This document shows, in pieces, positions 1 to 6,661 of a DNA stretch of 9,610 bases. Each line of letters begins with the position of its first letter. The first letter of the stretch is position 1. Made by a program: the position numbers and the translations under genes. The stretch is from an uncultured Fretibacterium sp. GTDB lineage: Bacteria > Synergistota > Synergistia > Synergistales > Aminobacteriaceae. A model generated the notes under the pieces. That model saw nothing but the letters and a program-made list of their open reading frames with translations. It was not told the DNA's origin and searched no databases. The stretch is from the NCBI GenBank assembly GCA_905373185.1, contig CAJPSE010000054.1, forward strand, positions 1 to 9,610, read 5' to 3'.

Positions 1-1
1 G

Positions 2-688
2 ATGGACGACTTCCTTGCGGCGAACCCGTTCCGCATCTCCCCGATGGTCACGGCGCCCGAGCCGGCCGCGAGGAGCGCCGACGTCGTGGTCACGGGGTCG
101 CTGGCGACCGCCGTGTTGCGCGGCACGCTTCCCCGCGCCGGAGCGTGGCTGGAGGATAAGGGAAAGCTGAGGCTGGTACTCGTCGGCACGAGCTTCGACG
201 TCTACACCCTCAAGTGGGTGACCTACCGCGAGGCGGTCTTCGTCAAGGGGGAGGAGCGCGTCGTCAAGCAGCTCCTCTACGGGGAGCCGGGGCTCCCCTC
301 CGCGGCGCCCGTGCGTGCCTCGGAGGCCGCTCCGGCCAACGTCCCGGTGGGCAGCGTCGTGGCGGCCAGGCCCGGGGAGCAGGAGGGGCAGGTGCCCAGC
401 GGGCTCGTCAACGACCTAGTGCAGAACCCGTTCGACGAGCTCAAGAAGATTCGACTGAGGCCGATGGACGGGGAGGCGGGGCTCGAGATCCAGTGGATTC
501 AGGAGGACAGCATCCTGAGCCAGCTGGGCGTTCGGAAGGGCGACGTGATAAAGTCCGTCAACGGCATCCCCTTCACCAATATGGGGGACATAGCGAACTC
601 CATCAACTCCCTGATGAACAGCGAGCGTTTCGACGTCGAGGTGACGCGGGACGGGAAGCCGACCGCGCTGCGGTACGTCGTGCACTGA
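2..688 (+). CDS. gspC: T2SS inner-membrane linker protein GspC, 5'-partial
   Basis: The visible 228 residues hold the periplasmic part of GspC. An HR-type region lies at about residues 27-94 (with KLRLVLVGTSFDVYTLKW in it), then a Pro/Ala/Gly-rich linker at about 95-132, then a C-terminal PDZ domain at about 147-228 with the characteristic GVRKGDVIKSVNGIPF at 176-191. In the family, the HR region contacts the N0 domain of the GspD secretin and the PDZ domain contributes to substrate or secretin recognition. The cytoplasmic tail and single membrane segment expected at the N-terminus are absent, so the first in-frame ATG at base 2 is probably an internal Met and the gene begins before the window. 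Only 6 bases separate its stop from the gspI start, consistent with an operon. The combination of HR plus PDZ argues for a T2SS and against a type IV pilus cluster. A generic PDZ protein is the alternative, but the neighbours make it unlikely. Confidence 0.88.
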   Translation: MDDFLAANPFRISPMVTAPEPAARSADVVVTGSLATAVLRGTLPRAGAWLEDKGKLRLVLVGTSFDVYTLKWVTYREAVFVKGEERVVKQLLYGEPGLPSAAPVRASEAAPANVPVGSVVAARPGEQEGQVPSGLVNDLVQNPFDELKKIRLRPMDGEAGLEIQWIQEDSILSQLGVRKGDVIKSVNGIPFTNMGDIANSINSLMNSERFDVEVTRDGKPTALRYVVH

Positions 689-694
689 GGCGGG

Positions 695-1033
695 GTGCAT
701 CCCTTGGCTTCGCGCCGCGCTTTCACTCTGATGGAGGTGCTGGTCGCCGTGGCGATTGCGGGGCTCGTGATCGCGGCAGGATTTCGGCTGATCGCGCTGT
801 CGCTGCGCTCCCTGGCGGAGGTGCGCCTGGAGCGGGAGCTCGCCGTGGCGGCCCAGAAGATCTGGCTGGAGTTCCGTACGAAGGAGGACATGCCGGACAA
901 GGGAGAGAGGGATGGGGTCTCCTGGGAGACGGAGCTCGACTCCGTGCCCGTCGTGGGCGACATGGAACTGCCCTTCAGGAGGGTCCGGGTGACCCTGCGG
1001 GGGCACTCGATGGTCCTGTACCTGCCGCAGTAG
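695..1033 (+). CDS. gspI: T2SS minor pseudopilin, GspI-type
   Basis: This 112-residue protein has a class III (type IV prepilin-like) signal: a short basic leader (SRR), then AFTLMEVLVAVAIAGLVIAA. The mature protein would start at Phe10, with the conserved Glu at mature position 5 (Glu14) and a hydrophobic helix over roughly residues 10-32. The FTL-x-EVLVA-x-AI wording, the short length and a C-terminal domain with W-x-x-E followed by V-x-V beta strands are typical of GspI, a pseudopilus-tip subunit that interacts with GspJ and GspK. The residue before the cleavage site is Ala, not the usual Gly. The GTG start at 695 has GAGG at 687-690, partly inside the gspC stop; an in-frame TTG at 704 is a less likely alternative. 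Assignment to GspI over GspH or GspJ is by sequence feel, so the family is surer than the letter. Confidence 0.78.
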   Translation: MHPLASRRAFTLMEVLVAVAIAGLVIAAGFRLIALSLRSLAEVRLERELAVAAQKIWLEFRTKEDMPDKGERDGVSWETELDSVPVVGDMELPFRRVRVTLRGHSMVLYLPQ

Positions 1034-1036
1034 GGA

Positions 1037-1078
1037 CGATAAAGTTGCGGGGATGAAGTTGCGGTGATGAAATTGCAG
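1037..1078 (+). repeat. Three tandem copies of an imperfect 14-bp unit
   Basis: Copies lie at 1037-1050 (cgataaagttgcgg), 1051-1064 (ggatgaagttgcgg) and 1065-1078 (tgatgaaattgcag). Copies 1 and 2 differ at two positions and copies 2 and 3 at three. The array starts three bases after the gspI stop and sits in the 131-base spacer before gspD. It may simply reflect replication slippage, or it could affect message structure or binding of a regulator. No function can be assigned from the sequence alone. Confidence 0.8.
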
Positions 1079-1147
1079 TGTGGAGGATGCAGAGCGCCGT
1101 TTTTGTGGAGAGACCGGGGTCGGTGGGCGGAGGCTTCGGATTCCGGC

Positions 1148-1154
1148 AAGGGGG
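1148..1154 (+). promoter_or_regulatory. Ribosome binding site that decides the gspD start
   Basis: AAGGGGG lies 10 bases before the TTG at 1165. Starting at this TTG gives a classical secretory signal peptide at once. The GTG at 1078 in the same frame would put about 29 unlikely residues in front of the signal peptide. Confidence 0.6.
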
Positions 1155-1164
1155 AACGATTCTT

Positions 1165-3183
1165 TTGAAAAAAAATTATGGAAAGCTTTTGTTGGCGCTG
1201 TTGACTTTGTCCCTGCTGATGGGCTTCTGTCCCGCTCTGGCCCTGGCGGCCCCGGAGGGCGGCGGCCCGGTCGCGGCGCAGCCCTCGGACGCGGAGGAGA
1301 AGGACCTGATCGCCGCGGCTCAGGCCATGCGCAAGGCCGGGTTGGTGCAGTTCAACTTCAAGGACATGGAGCTGGTGAAGTTCGTCCGGTTCATGTCGGA
1401 GCTGCTCCAGGAGAACATCATCGTGCCCCCGAACATCTCGGCGAAGATCACCATCATCTCGCCCCGTCCCTCCTCGCTGAGCGAGGCGCGGCAGATCATG
1501 CTGTCCACCCTGCAGATGTACGGGTTCTCGCTGCAGAACATGGGGTCCTACTCCATCGTGCGGCAGGGTGGGATCAGCCCATCGCCCGGCGTGGAGCGCG
1601 GCAAGGGCGGCCCCGGGTACGGAGAGGAGACGGTGACCTACATCGTCCCGCTGGACTACGTGACCGTGGAGTCGGTCGTCCAGGCGCTCCAGCAGGCCTT
1701 CGCCCAGACCGTCGTGGTCCTGCCCGTGGGCAACGGGCGCGACGTGATGCTGCAAGGTCGGGCGACGGACGTCAACAAGGGCGTGGACCTTCTGCGCAAG
1801 CTGGACACCCCCTCCAGCGCGCGGGTGAGCCGGACCTTCGCCCTGAAGTTCGGGGATGCGGCGACGGTGGCCGCGCAGCTCAACGCCATCGCCCAGACGG
1901 GCGGCCCGCTCCAGGGGCTCTCCGCGGTGGCGGACCCCATGAGCCGGAAGGTCGTCGTCGTCGGGGACCGGGGGGCCATCTCCCGCGCCGCGACGATCGT
2001 CAAGGAGCTGGACGTGGACTCCAAGGCGGGTGACTTCCACGTCTACAAGCTGAAGAACATCGATGCGGAGGCGGCGGCCGAGCAGCTGGGCAAGGTCCTG
2101 GCCGCCTCGGCGATGCTGCAGCCGAACCAGGAGGGCAAGTACCCCCCGACGGTCGTGCCCGATCTGACGACCAACAGCCTGATCTTTGCGGCGACCCAGA
2201 GGCAGTACGACGCCCTGGAGAAGGTGCTGGCGGAGATAGACGTCCAGGCCAAGCAGGTGCTCATTCGCGGGTTCATCGCGGAGGTCAACGTGACGAACCT
2301 GAACCGCGCGGGGATCGACTGGTCCATCGTCGGCGGTCAGATCTGGGACAACGTCATGCTGGGCGGCATGGGCCAGCTGGGCGAGGGATCCATCCCCTCC
2401 CAGTTCATGGGCTGGTTCTCGGAGCTCTCCAAGAAACAGGAGCTGATCGAGCGCAACGGCTCCACCTACTCCGTCACGAACTACAAGCCGCTGGCGCTGG
2501 TCTACGCCACGATCGATATGCTGAAGAAGTACGACGCGGTGAACGTCCTCTCTGTGCCGCGCCTGATGTGCACGGACAACCGGGAGAGCGCGTTCCAGGT
2601 GGGGCAGGTCATCCCGGTGCTGAAGGGGTCCACGTCGGACCTCTCGAACCCCGGCGCGCTCCAGCAGAACTTCGACTACAAGGACACGGGGCTGACCCTG
2701 ACGGTGACGCCCCACATTCGCAGCGGCAACGTCGTGGCGCTCGACATCAAGCAGACGACGGAGGACGTCCTGACCGCCACGGGATCGGTGACCCCCGTGA
2801 CGGCGAAGCGCGAGGTCAAGACCTCGGTGATCGTGGGCGACGGGGAGACCATCATCCTGGGCGGGATCGTCAAGGAGACGGAGAAGTCCCTGCGGCGGCG
2901 TGTCCCCGGGCTCTCCTACATCCCGCTGATCGGCAGCCTGTTCCAGAAGGTCTCGAAGGAGAAGGAGAAGATCGACTTTATCATCTTCCTGACGCCGCAG
3001 ATCATCACGAACTCGCACCAGATGCGGCAGGCGACCCTCCAGGCGGCGGGCGTCCCCTCTTCGGCCGACCTGGCTCTCACAGTGCCCGTCAGCTCCGACC
3101 GGGACCTCGAGCTGAGCCCCGTGGAGACGGAGGTCGACCGCCGGTTCCGCGAGCTCTACCGGGACAGCCTCAAGAGGCGCTGA
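1165..3183 (+). CDS. gspD: T2SS outer-membrane secretin GspD
   Basis: GspD forms the multimeric outer-membrane channel through which folded substrates leave the cell. From the TTG start the protein has 672 residues, close to the family norm. It begins with a Sec signal peptide: basic KKNYGK, a leucine-rich core and a probable cut after ALALA. The periplasmic domains follow: N0 at about 59-134, N1 at about 157-214, N2 at about 221-289 and N3 at about 292-373. The C-terminal secretin domain, about 374-619, carries VNVLSVPRL, KDTGLTLTVTPHI, DGETIILGGI and the signature VPGLSYIPLIGSLF at 580-593, followed by IDFIIFLTPQII. A roughly 50-residue charged tail could hold a pilotin-binding segment, but no pilotin gene is visible. 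A longer reading from the GTG at 1078 is possible in frame but would bury the signal peptide. One base separates its stop from the gspE start. The family call is very secure. Confidence 0.96.
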   Translation: MKKNYGKLLLALLTLSLLMGFCPALALAAPEGGGPVAAQPSDAEEKDLIAAAQAMRKAGLVQFNFKDMELVKFVRFMSELLQENIIVPPNISAKITIISPRPSSLSEARQIMLSTLQMYGFSLQNMGSYSIVRQGGISPSPGVERGKGGPGYGEETVTYIVPLDYVTVESVVQALQQAFAQTVVVLPVGNGRDVMLQGRATDVNKGVDLLRKLDTPSSARVSRTFALKFGDAATVAAQLNAIAQTGGPLQGLSAVADPMSRKVVVVGDRGAISRAATIVKELDVDSKAGDFHVYKLKNIDAEAAAEQLGKVLAASAMLQPNQEGKYPPTVVPDLTTNSLIFAATQRQYDALEKVLAEIDVQAKQVLIRGFIAEVNVTNLNRAGIDWSIVGGQIWDNVMLGGMGQLGEGSIPSQFMGWFSELSKKQELIERNGSTYSVTNYKPLALVYATIDMLKKYDAVNVLSVPRLMCTDNRESAFQVGQVIPVLKGSTSDLSNPGALQQNFDYKDTGLTLTVTPHIRSGNVVALDIKQTTEDVLTATGSVTPVTAKREVKTSVIVGDGETIILGGIVKETEKSLRRRVPGLSYIPLIGSLFQKVSKEKEKIDFIIFLTPQIITNSHQMRQATLQAAGVPSSADLALTVPVSSDRDLELSPVETEVDRRFRELYRDSLKRR

Positions 3184-3184
3184 T

Positions 3185-4741
3185 ATGGTTGCACCGGAGA
3201 CCCTGAGGGAGGAGGTCCGGCCCCTTCCTCCCGCCGAGGCGGCCCCGGCCGCCGACGGAGCCCTTCCCCCGCTGCCGGAGGCCTCTGCGGTTTCGGAGCT
3301 CCTGCCGGAGGGCATGGGGCTCGACGTGCTGCGCTCCGGACGAATTGTCCCGCTCCGGGTCGAGGACGGGGTGCTGATCGTCGGTGCGTCGGAGCTCGCG
3401 GCGTGGCCGCGCGCCCAGATGCTCGGGGTGGCGCTGGGGTTCCCGGTGGACCTGGAGCTGCGGACCGAGAAGGAGGTCTCGGACCTGCTCCACACGCTCT
3501 ACGACCTGCGCAGCGTCGCGGCGGATGAGGCCGCGAAGAGGATGGAGGGGATCGACGACATCGACGACCTGAACCGCGAGGACGTGCTGAGCGACTCGGT
3601 GGATGTGCCGGTCATCCGCTTGGTGAACGGCCTTTTCGTCGACGCGCTCAGGCAGCGCGCCACGGACATCCATGTGGAGCCCTACGAGGACGAGGTCCTG
3701 GTCCGCTTCCGGGTCGACGGGGTTCTTCAGGACCGGCTTCGCCTGCCGCGGACGCATCAGGCGCCCCTGACGAGCCGCATCAAGGTCATGGCCAAGATGG
3801 ACATCGCGGAGCACATGGCACCCCAGGACGGCCGCATCGGCATCACCCTGGGCGACCGCGCCGTGGACATCCGCGTGGGGCTCGTCCCCACCCAGCACGG
3901 CGAGCGCATGGCCATGCGCCTTCTGGACAAGGGCCACGGCCTGCTGACCCTCGAGGACCTGGGGATGGAGGAGAACGAGCGCGCCGTCCTGGAGGGCCTG
4001 ATTCGGCGGCCCCACGGGATGATCCTCTTCACGGGCCCCACGGGATCGGGAAAGTCGACGAGCCTCTACGCCATCCTCCAGGCGCTGGCGCGGCCGGAGG
4101 TCAACATCATCACGGTGGAGGACCCGGTGGAGTACGCGCTGCCCGGCGTGGCCCAGATCCAGGTGAACGAGAAGGCGGGCGTGACCTTCGCCTCGGCGCT
4201 GCGCTCCATCCTGCGGCAGGACCCGGACATCGTCATGATCGGGGAGATGCGAGACTTCGAGACGGCGCACATCGGCGTGCAGGCGTCCCTGACCGGGCAC
4301 CTGGTGCTCTCGACGCTTCACACGAACGACTCCATCGGGGCGATCGTCCGTCTGGTGGACATGGGCATAGAGCCCTACCTTGCTGCGAGCTGCATGATCG
4401 GGACGGTGGCCCAGCGCTTGGCGCGCCGCCTGTGCCCGCACTGCCGGCACGAGGTAGAGCCGCCCACGCTGATGGCCAGGCAGGGCGTGGAACGGGCCTG
4501 GGCGCCCACGGGGTGCCCGGAGTGCCACGGAACAGGCTACCGGGGTCGAATTGGCCTCTACGAACAGTTTGTCGTGGACGAGGCGGTGCAGGAGGCCTTC
4601 GTGAACGGCGCCTCGGCCTCGAAGCTGCGGGAGGTGGCGCGCGGGAACGGGTTCCGCACCCTTTGGGAGATCGGCCTGTCGGCTGTCGCCCAGGGCAAAA
4701 CCTCTCCCGAGGAGCTGGTCCGCGTGGCCGGCGAGGATTAG
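3185..4741 (+). CDS. gspE: T2SS assembly ATPase GspE
   Basis: GspE is the cytoplasmic hexameric ATPase that powers pseudopilus assembly, normally anchored through GspL. The 518 residues contain an acidic, Pro/Ala-rich start, an N-terminal GspE domain at about 35-105 and the catalytic core from about 135. Motifs seen are TDIHVEP (160-166), Walker A GPTGSGKST with Lys290, the Asp box ITVEDP with Glu312-Asp313, Walker B DIVMIGEMRD with Glu354, and the His box LTGHLVLSTLHTND starting at 369. Four cysteines, Cys417/Cys420 and Cys444/Cys447, form the zinc-binding module that distinguishes GspE and PilB from retraction ATPases. One small oddity is HMAPQDGR at 210-217, where the family usually has a pair of basic residues before L-P-Q-D-G-R. 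AGAGG at 3173-3177 sits 7 bases before the ATG, inside the end of gspD. PilB is the alternative, but the GspC and secretin context favours GspE. Confidence 0.96.
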   Translation: MVAPETLREEVRPLPPAEAAPAADGALPPLPEASAVSELLPEGMGLDVLRSGRIVPLRVEDGVLIVGASELAAWPRAQMLGVALGFPVDLELRTEKEVSDLLHTLYDLRSVAADEAAKRMEGIDDIDDLNREDVLSDSVDVPVIRLVNGLFVDALRQRATDIHVEPYEDEVLVRFRVDGVLQDRLRLPRTHQAPLTSRIKVMAKMDIAEHMAPQDGRIGITLGDRAVDIRVGLVPTQHGERMAMRLLDKGHGLLTLEDLGMEENERAVLEGLIRRPHGMILFTGPTGSGKSTSLYAILQALARPEVNIITVEDPVEYALPGVAQIQVNEKAGVTFASALRSILRQDPDIVMIGEMRDFETAHIGVQASLTGHLVLSTLHTNDSIGAIVRLVDMGIEPYLAASCMIGTVAQRLARRLCPHCRHEVEPPTLMARQGVERAWAPTGCPECHGTGYRGRIGLYEQFVVDEAVQEAFVNGASASKLREVARGNGFRTLWEIGLSAVAQGKTSPEELVRVAGED

Positions 4742-4751
4742 AGAGGGGAAA

Positions 4752-5903
4752 ATGCCGTACTTCAGCTATTCGGGCTATGACGCGAAGGGGAAACAGACGA
4801 AGGGTACGATCGAGGCGTCGTCCTCGGTCCAGGCGGTGGAGCGCCTGACGGAGCGCGGCGTCGTGGTGGTGGACGTGGCCGTGGCCGAGGAGCGCAAGCG
4901 GGCCCAGGCGGTCCAGCCGCTCTCGCTCGAGGCGCACATCTTCTTCTGCCGCAGCCTGGCGTCCTATCTGAAGTCGGGGCTGCCCCTGGCGGACTCCCTG
5001 AAGATCATGGCGCGCCAGACCCGCGACAAGCACATGAGCGCCGCGTTCGCGTCGCTGCTCTCGGCCGTGGAGGGGGGCAAGAAGTTCCACGCGGCCCTCT
5101 CGGAGAGCGGCGCGTTTCGGGAGAGCCTGTGGCGCGTCGTGGAGTCGGGCGAACAGAGCGGATCGCTGATCTCGGTCCTGGAGCAGGCGGCCGGCCAGTT
5201 CAAGCTGGAGGACGGACTGAGGCGCAAGATACGGAGCGCCATGACCTATCCCATCGTCATGGCGGTGGTCGGGATCGGGGTCGTCGGCTTCATGTTGACC
5301 TACGTCGTCCCGAAGATCGCCGCCCTGTTTGAGGACATGCACCAGACGCTGCCGCTGCCGACCCGCATCCTGATAGCCATGTCGTCCTTCCTGACCTCCT
5401 ACGGGCTCTGGCTGGCCCTGGCACTGCTGCTGCTCTGGCTCTGGATGAAGCGCAGCGGAAAAAAAATATCCCTGCCCTTCATGCGGGGCGTCCGCGAACG
5501 ATTGACCCTGGCCCTGGTGACGTCGCACCTGTCCACGCTGCTGCGTTCGGGGATCCCGCTGGTCCAGGCGCTTCGGATGACGTCCTCGATGGATGCGCAC
5601 TCGCAGCGCTGGCTGGACGTGGCGGAGCTGGTCAAGGCGGGGCACCGCTTCGACCGCGCGCTGGAGAAGCAGGGGTTCCCGGAGGAGGTCGTCGTCGTCA
5701 TCCGGGTGGGCGAGATGGGGGGCGAGCTCGCGGAGGCGCTCTCCAACGTGTCGGAGCAGTGCCGGGAGATCGCCCAGGCCAGGATGGAGCGGATATCGAC
5801 GCTGATGGAGCCGGCGATGGTGCTGATCCTGGGATTCTCGGTGGGGTTCATCGTGCTGGCGATACTGACGCCGGTGTTCGACCTGGCTGGAATCGTGAAA
5901 TAA
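4752..5903 (+). CDS. gspF: T2SS inner-membrane platform protein GspF
   Basis: GspF is the polytopic platform that couples GspE to the pseudopilus. The 383 residues start with the typical MPYFSYSGYDAKGK, followed by two homologous cytoplasmic domains at about 62-165 and 250-350, each with the conserved G-E-x-S/G-G turn (VESGEQSGSL at 130-139 and IRVGEMGGEL at 317-326). Three membrane segments are visible at about 166-187, 206-232 and 354-375, the usual number for the family. Length is near the norm of about 400. GAGAGG at 4741-4746, overlapping the last base of gspE, precedes the ATG. In canonical operons gspG follows directly; here about 2.3 kb of foreign-looking DNA comes in between. The gspF coding end looks intact, with the double stop TAATAA. 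Confidence 0.95.
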   Translation: MPYFSYSGYDAKGKQTKGTIEASSSVQAVERLTERGVVVVDVAVAEERKRAQAVQPLSLEAHIFFCRSLASYLKSGLPLADSLKIMARQTRDKHMSAAFASLLSAVEGGKKFHAALSESGAFRESLWRVVESGEQSGSLISVLEQAAGQFKLEDGLRRKIRSAMTYPIVMAVVGIGVVGFMLTYVVPKIAALFEDMHQTLPLPTRILIAMSSFLTSYGLWLALALLLLWLWMKRSGKKISLPFMRGVRERLTLALVTSHLSTLLRSGIPLVQALRMTSSMDAHSQRWLDVAELVKAGHRFDRALEKQGFPEEVVVVIRVGEMGGELAEALSNVSEQCREIAQARMERISTLMEPAMVLILGFSVGFIVLAILTPVFDLAGIVK

Positions 5904-5924
5904 TAAAACGAAAAACGGCTGCCG

Positions 5925-5952
5925 GGGGCGCCGCCCCAGACCCCGGCGCCCC
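5925..5952 (+). other. GC-rich inverted repeat between gspF and the R-M cassette
   Basis: GGGGCGCCG at 5925-5933 and CGGCGCCCC at 5944-5952 are perfect reverse complements, giving a 9-bp stem with a 10-base loop. The next bases (gattacgttt) are not a clean T run, so an intrinsic terminator is possible but not convincing. It could be an attenuator, a dispersed intergenic repeat, or a mark left at the junction of the inserted cassette. Confidence 0.55.
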
Positions 5953-5973
5953 GATTACGTTTCTGCTCTGTGT

Positions 5974-5978
5974 GGAGG
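5974..5978 (+). promoter_or_regulatory. Ribosome binding site for the endonuclease gene
   Basis: GGAGG lies 8 bases before the GTG at 5987 and supports that start. No convincing -35/-10 pair is visible in the short stretch between gspF and this gene, so the cassette may depend on read-through from the gsp operon. Confidence 0.6.
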
Positions 5979-5986
5979 TGGCCTGA

Positions 5987-6661
5987 GTGCCTAAGGTCAA
6001 GAAAAGAGTCCTGACAGCGGATACTCTGAGAGAAGAGGCCAGGCGTTTTTGTGAGGAGCAAAGCGTCTTAAATCATGAGGCGCTGATTGGGGTAACGGAT
6101 GGTAAGGCGGTTGGCACCTATATAGAGCATCTTTTTCAGGAGAGTCTTGGGAAAAAGTATATCTTTCTTCAGGGTAACAGCGCCAAGGGTATTGATTTTC
6201 CGGAAGAGGAGCTCAACACGGATCTCAAGGTGACATCCGTCAGGCAGCCTCAGAGTTCTTGCCCTTTCAAAAGCGCCAGGCAGAAAATTTTTGGCTTGGG
6301 GTACAATCTTCTGGTGATGGTTTACGACAAAAGAGATACTCGGGATCGATGTGAATTGTCCTTCTGCCATTGCGTCTTCGTCTCTCAGGAGCGCACTGCC
6401 GACTATACGATGTCCAGAAGGCTCATTGAAATGAAGGCTGACGGAGCTAATTTGGAGGACATCGTCGCTTTTCTCGGTGACAGGAATTTGCCGGGAGATG
6501 AGGTCGTCCTCAGGGAGCTTGCGGAGGAAATCCTTGAAAGGGATTTGACTCAGGGTTATTTAACGGTCTCGAATGCCCTCCAGTGGCGACTTCAATACGG
6601 CAGGCTGCTTTCACTCAAGAATCGTGTGTTGGGTGTTATCAACCATGACTGGGATCGATAG
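5987..6661 (+). CDS. Putative type II restriction endonuclease, PD-(D/E)xK type
   Basis: The 224-residue product is not one I can name. Its position directly before and overlapping a DNA methyltransferase, and its motifs, make it the likely restriction enzyme of the pair. A PD-(D/E)xK-like core can be traced: a helix with Glu47 (GTYIEHLF), then Asp70 in NSAKGIDFP, then Asp79-Leu-Lys81 in NTDLKVTS. The next stretch, QPQSSCPFKSARQKIFGLGY at 87-106, followed by LLVMVYDK, looks strongly conserved in style and may form part of the core or the DNA-binding face. The C-terminal half is mostly helical and charged, without membrane segments. The start is GTG with GGAGG upstream. Base composition is AT-richer than the secretion genes. 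The reading frame is intact, which suggests a working enzyme. The cut site cannot be read from the sequence. Alternatives are a nuclease of another role or an unrelated partner of the methyltransferase. Confidence 0.68.
   Translation: MPKVKKRVLTADTLREEARRFCEEQSVLNHEALIGVTDGKAVGTYIEHLFQESLGKKYIFLQGNSAKGIDFPEEELNTDLKVTSVRQPQSSCPFKSARQKIFGLGYNLLVMVYDKRDTRDRCELSFCHCVFVSQERTADYTMSRRLIEMKADGANLEDIVAFLGDRNLPGDEVVLRELAEEILERDLTQGYLTVSNALQWRLQYGRLLSLKNRVLGVINHDWDR

Noticed and set aside
499..3495. A 998-codon open frame on the - strand
   Set aside because: It lies antisense to gspC, gspI, gspD and the start of gspE. Its product is a low-complexity mix rich in Arg, His, Leu and Asp, as expected from the mirror of GC-rich codons, with no domain I recognise.
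3170..4528. A 452-codon open frame on the - strand
   Set aside because: It is antisense to gspE, whose motifs are complete. The translation has no recognisable domain and shows the same high-GC shadow composition.
5399..6061. A - strand open frame crossing the gspF-cassette junction
   Set aside because: It is antisense to the gspF end and the endonuclease start, Ser/Arg-rich and without motifs. Crossing the junction is chance.
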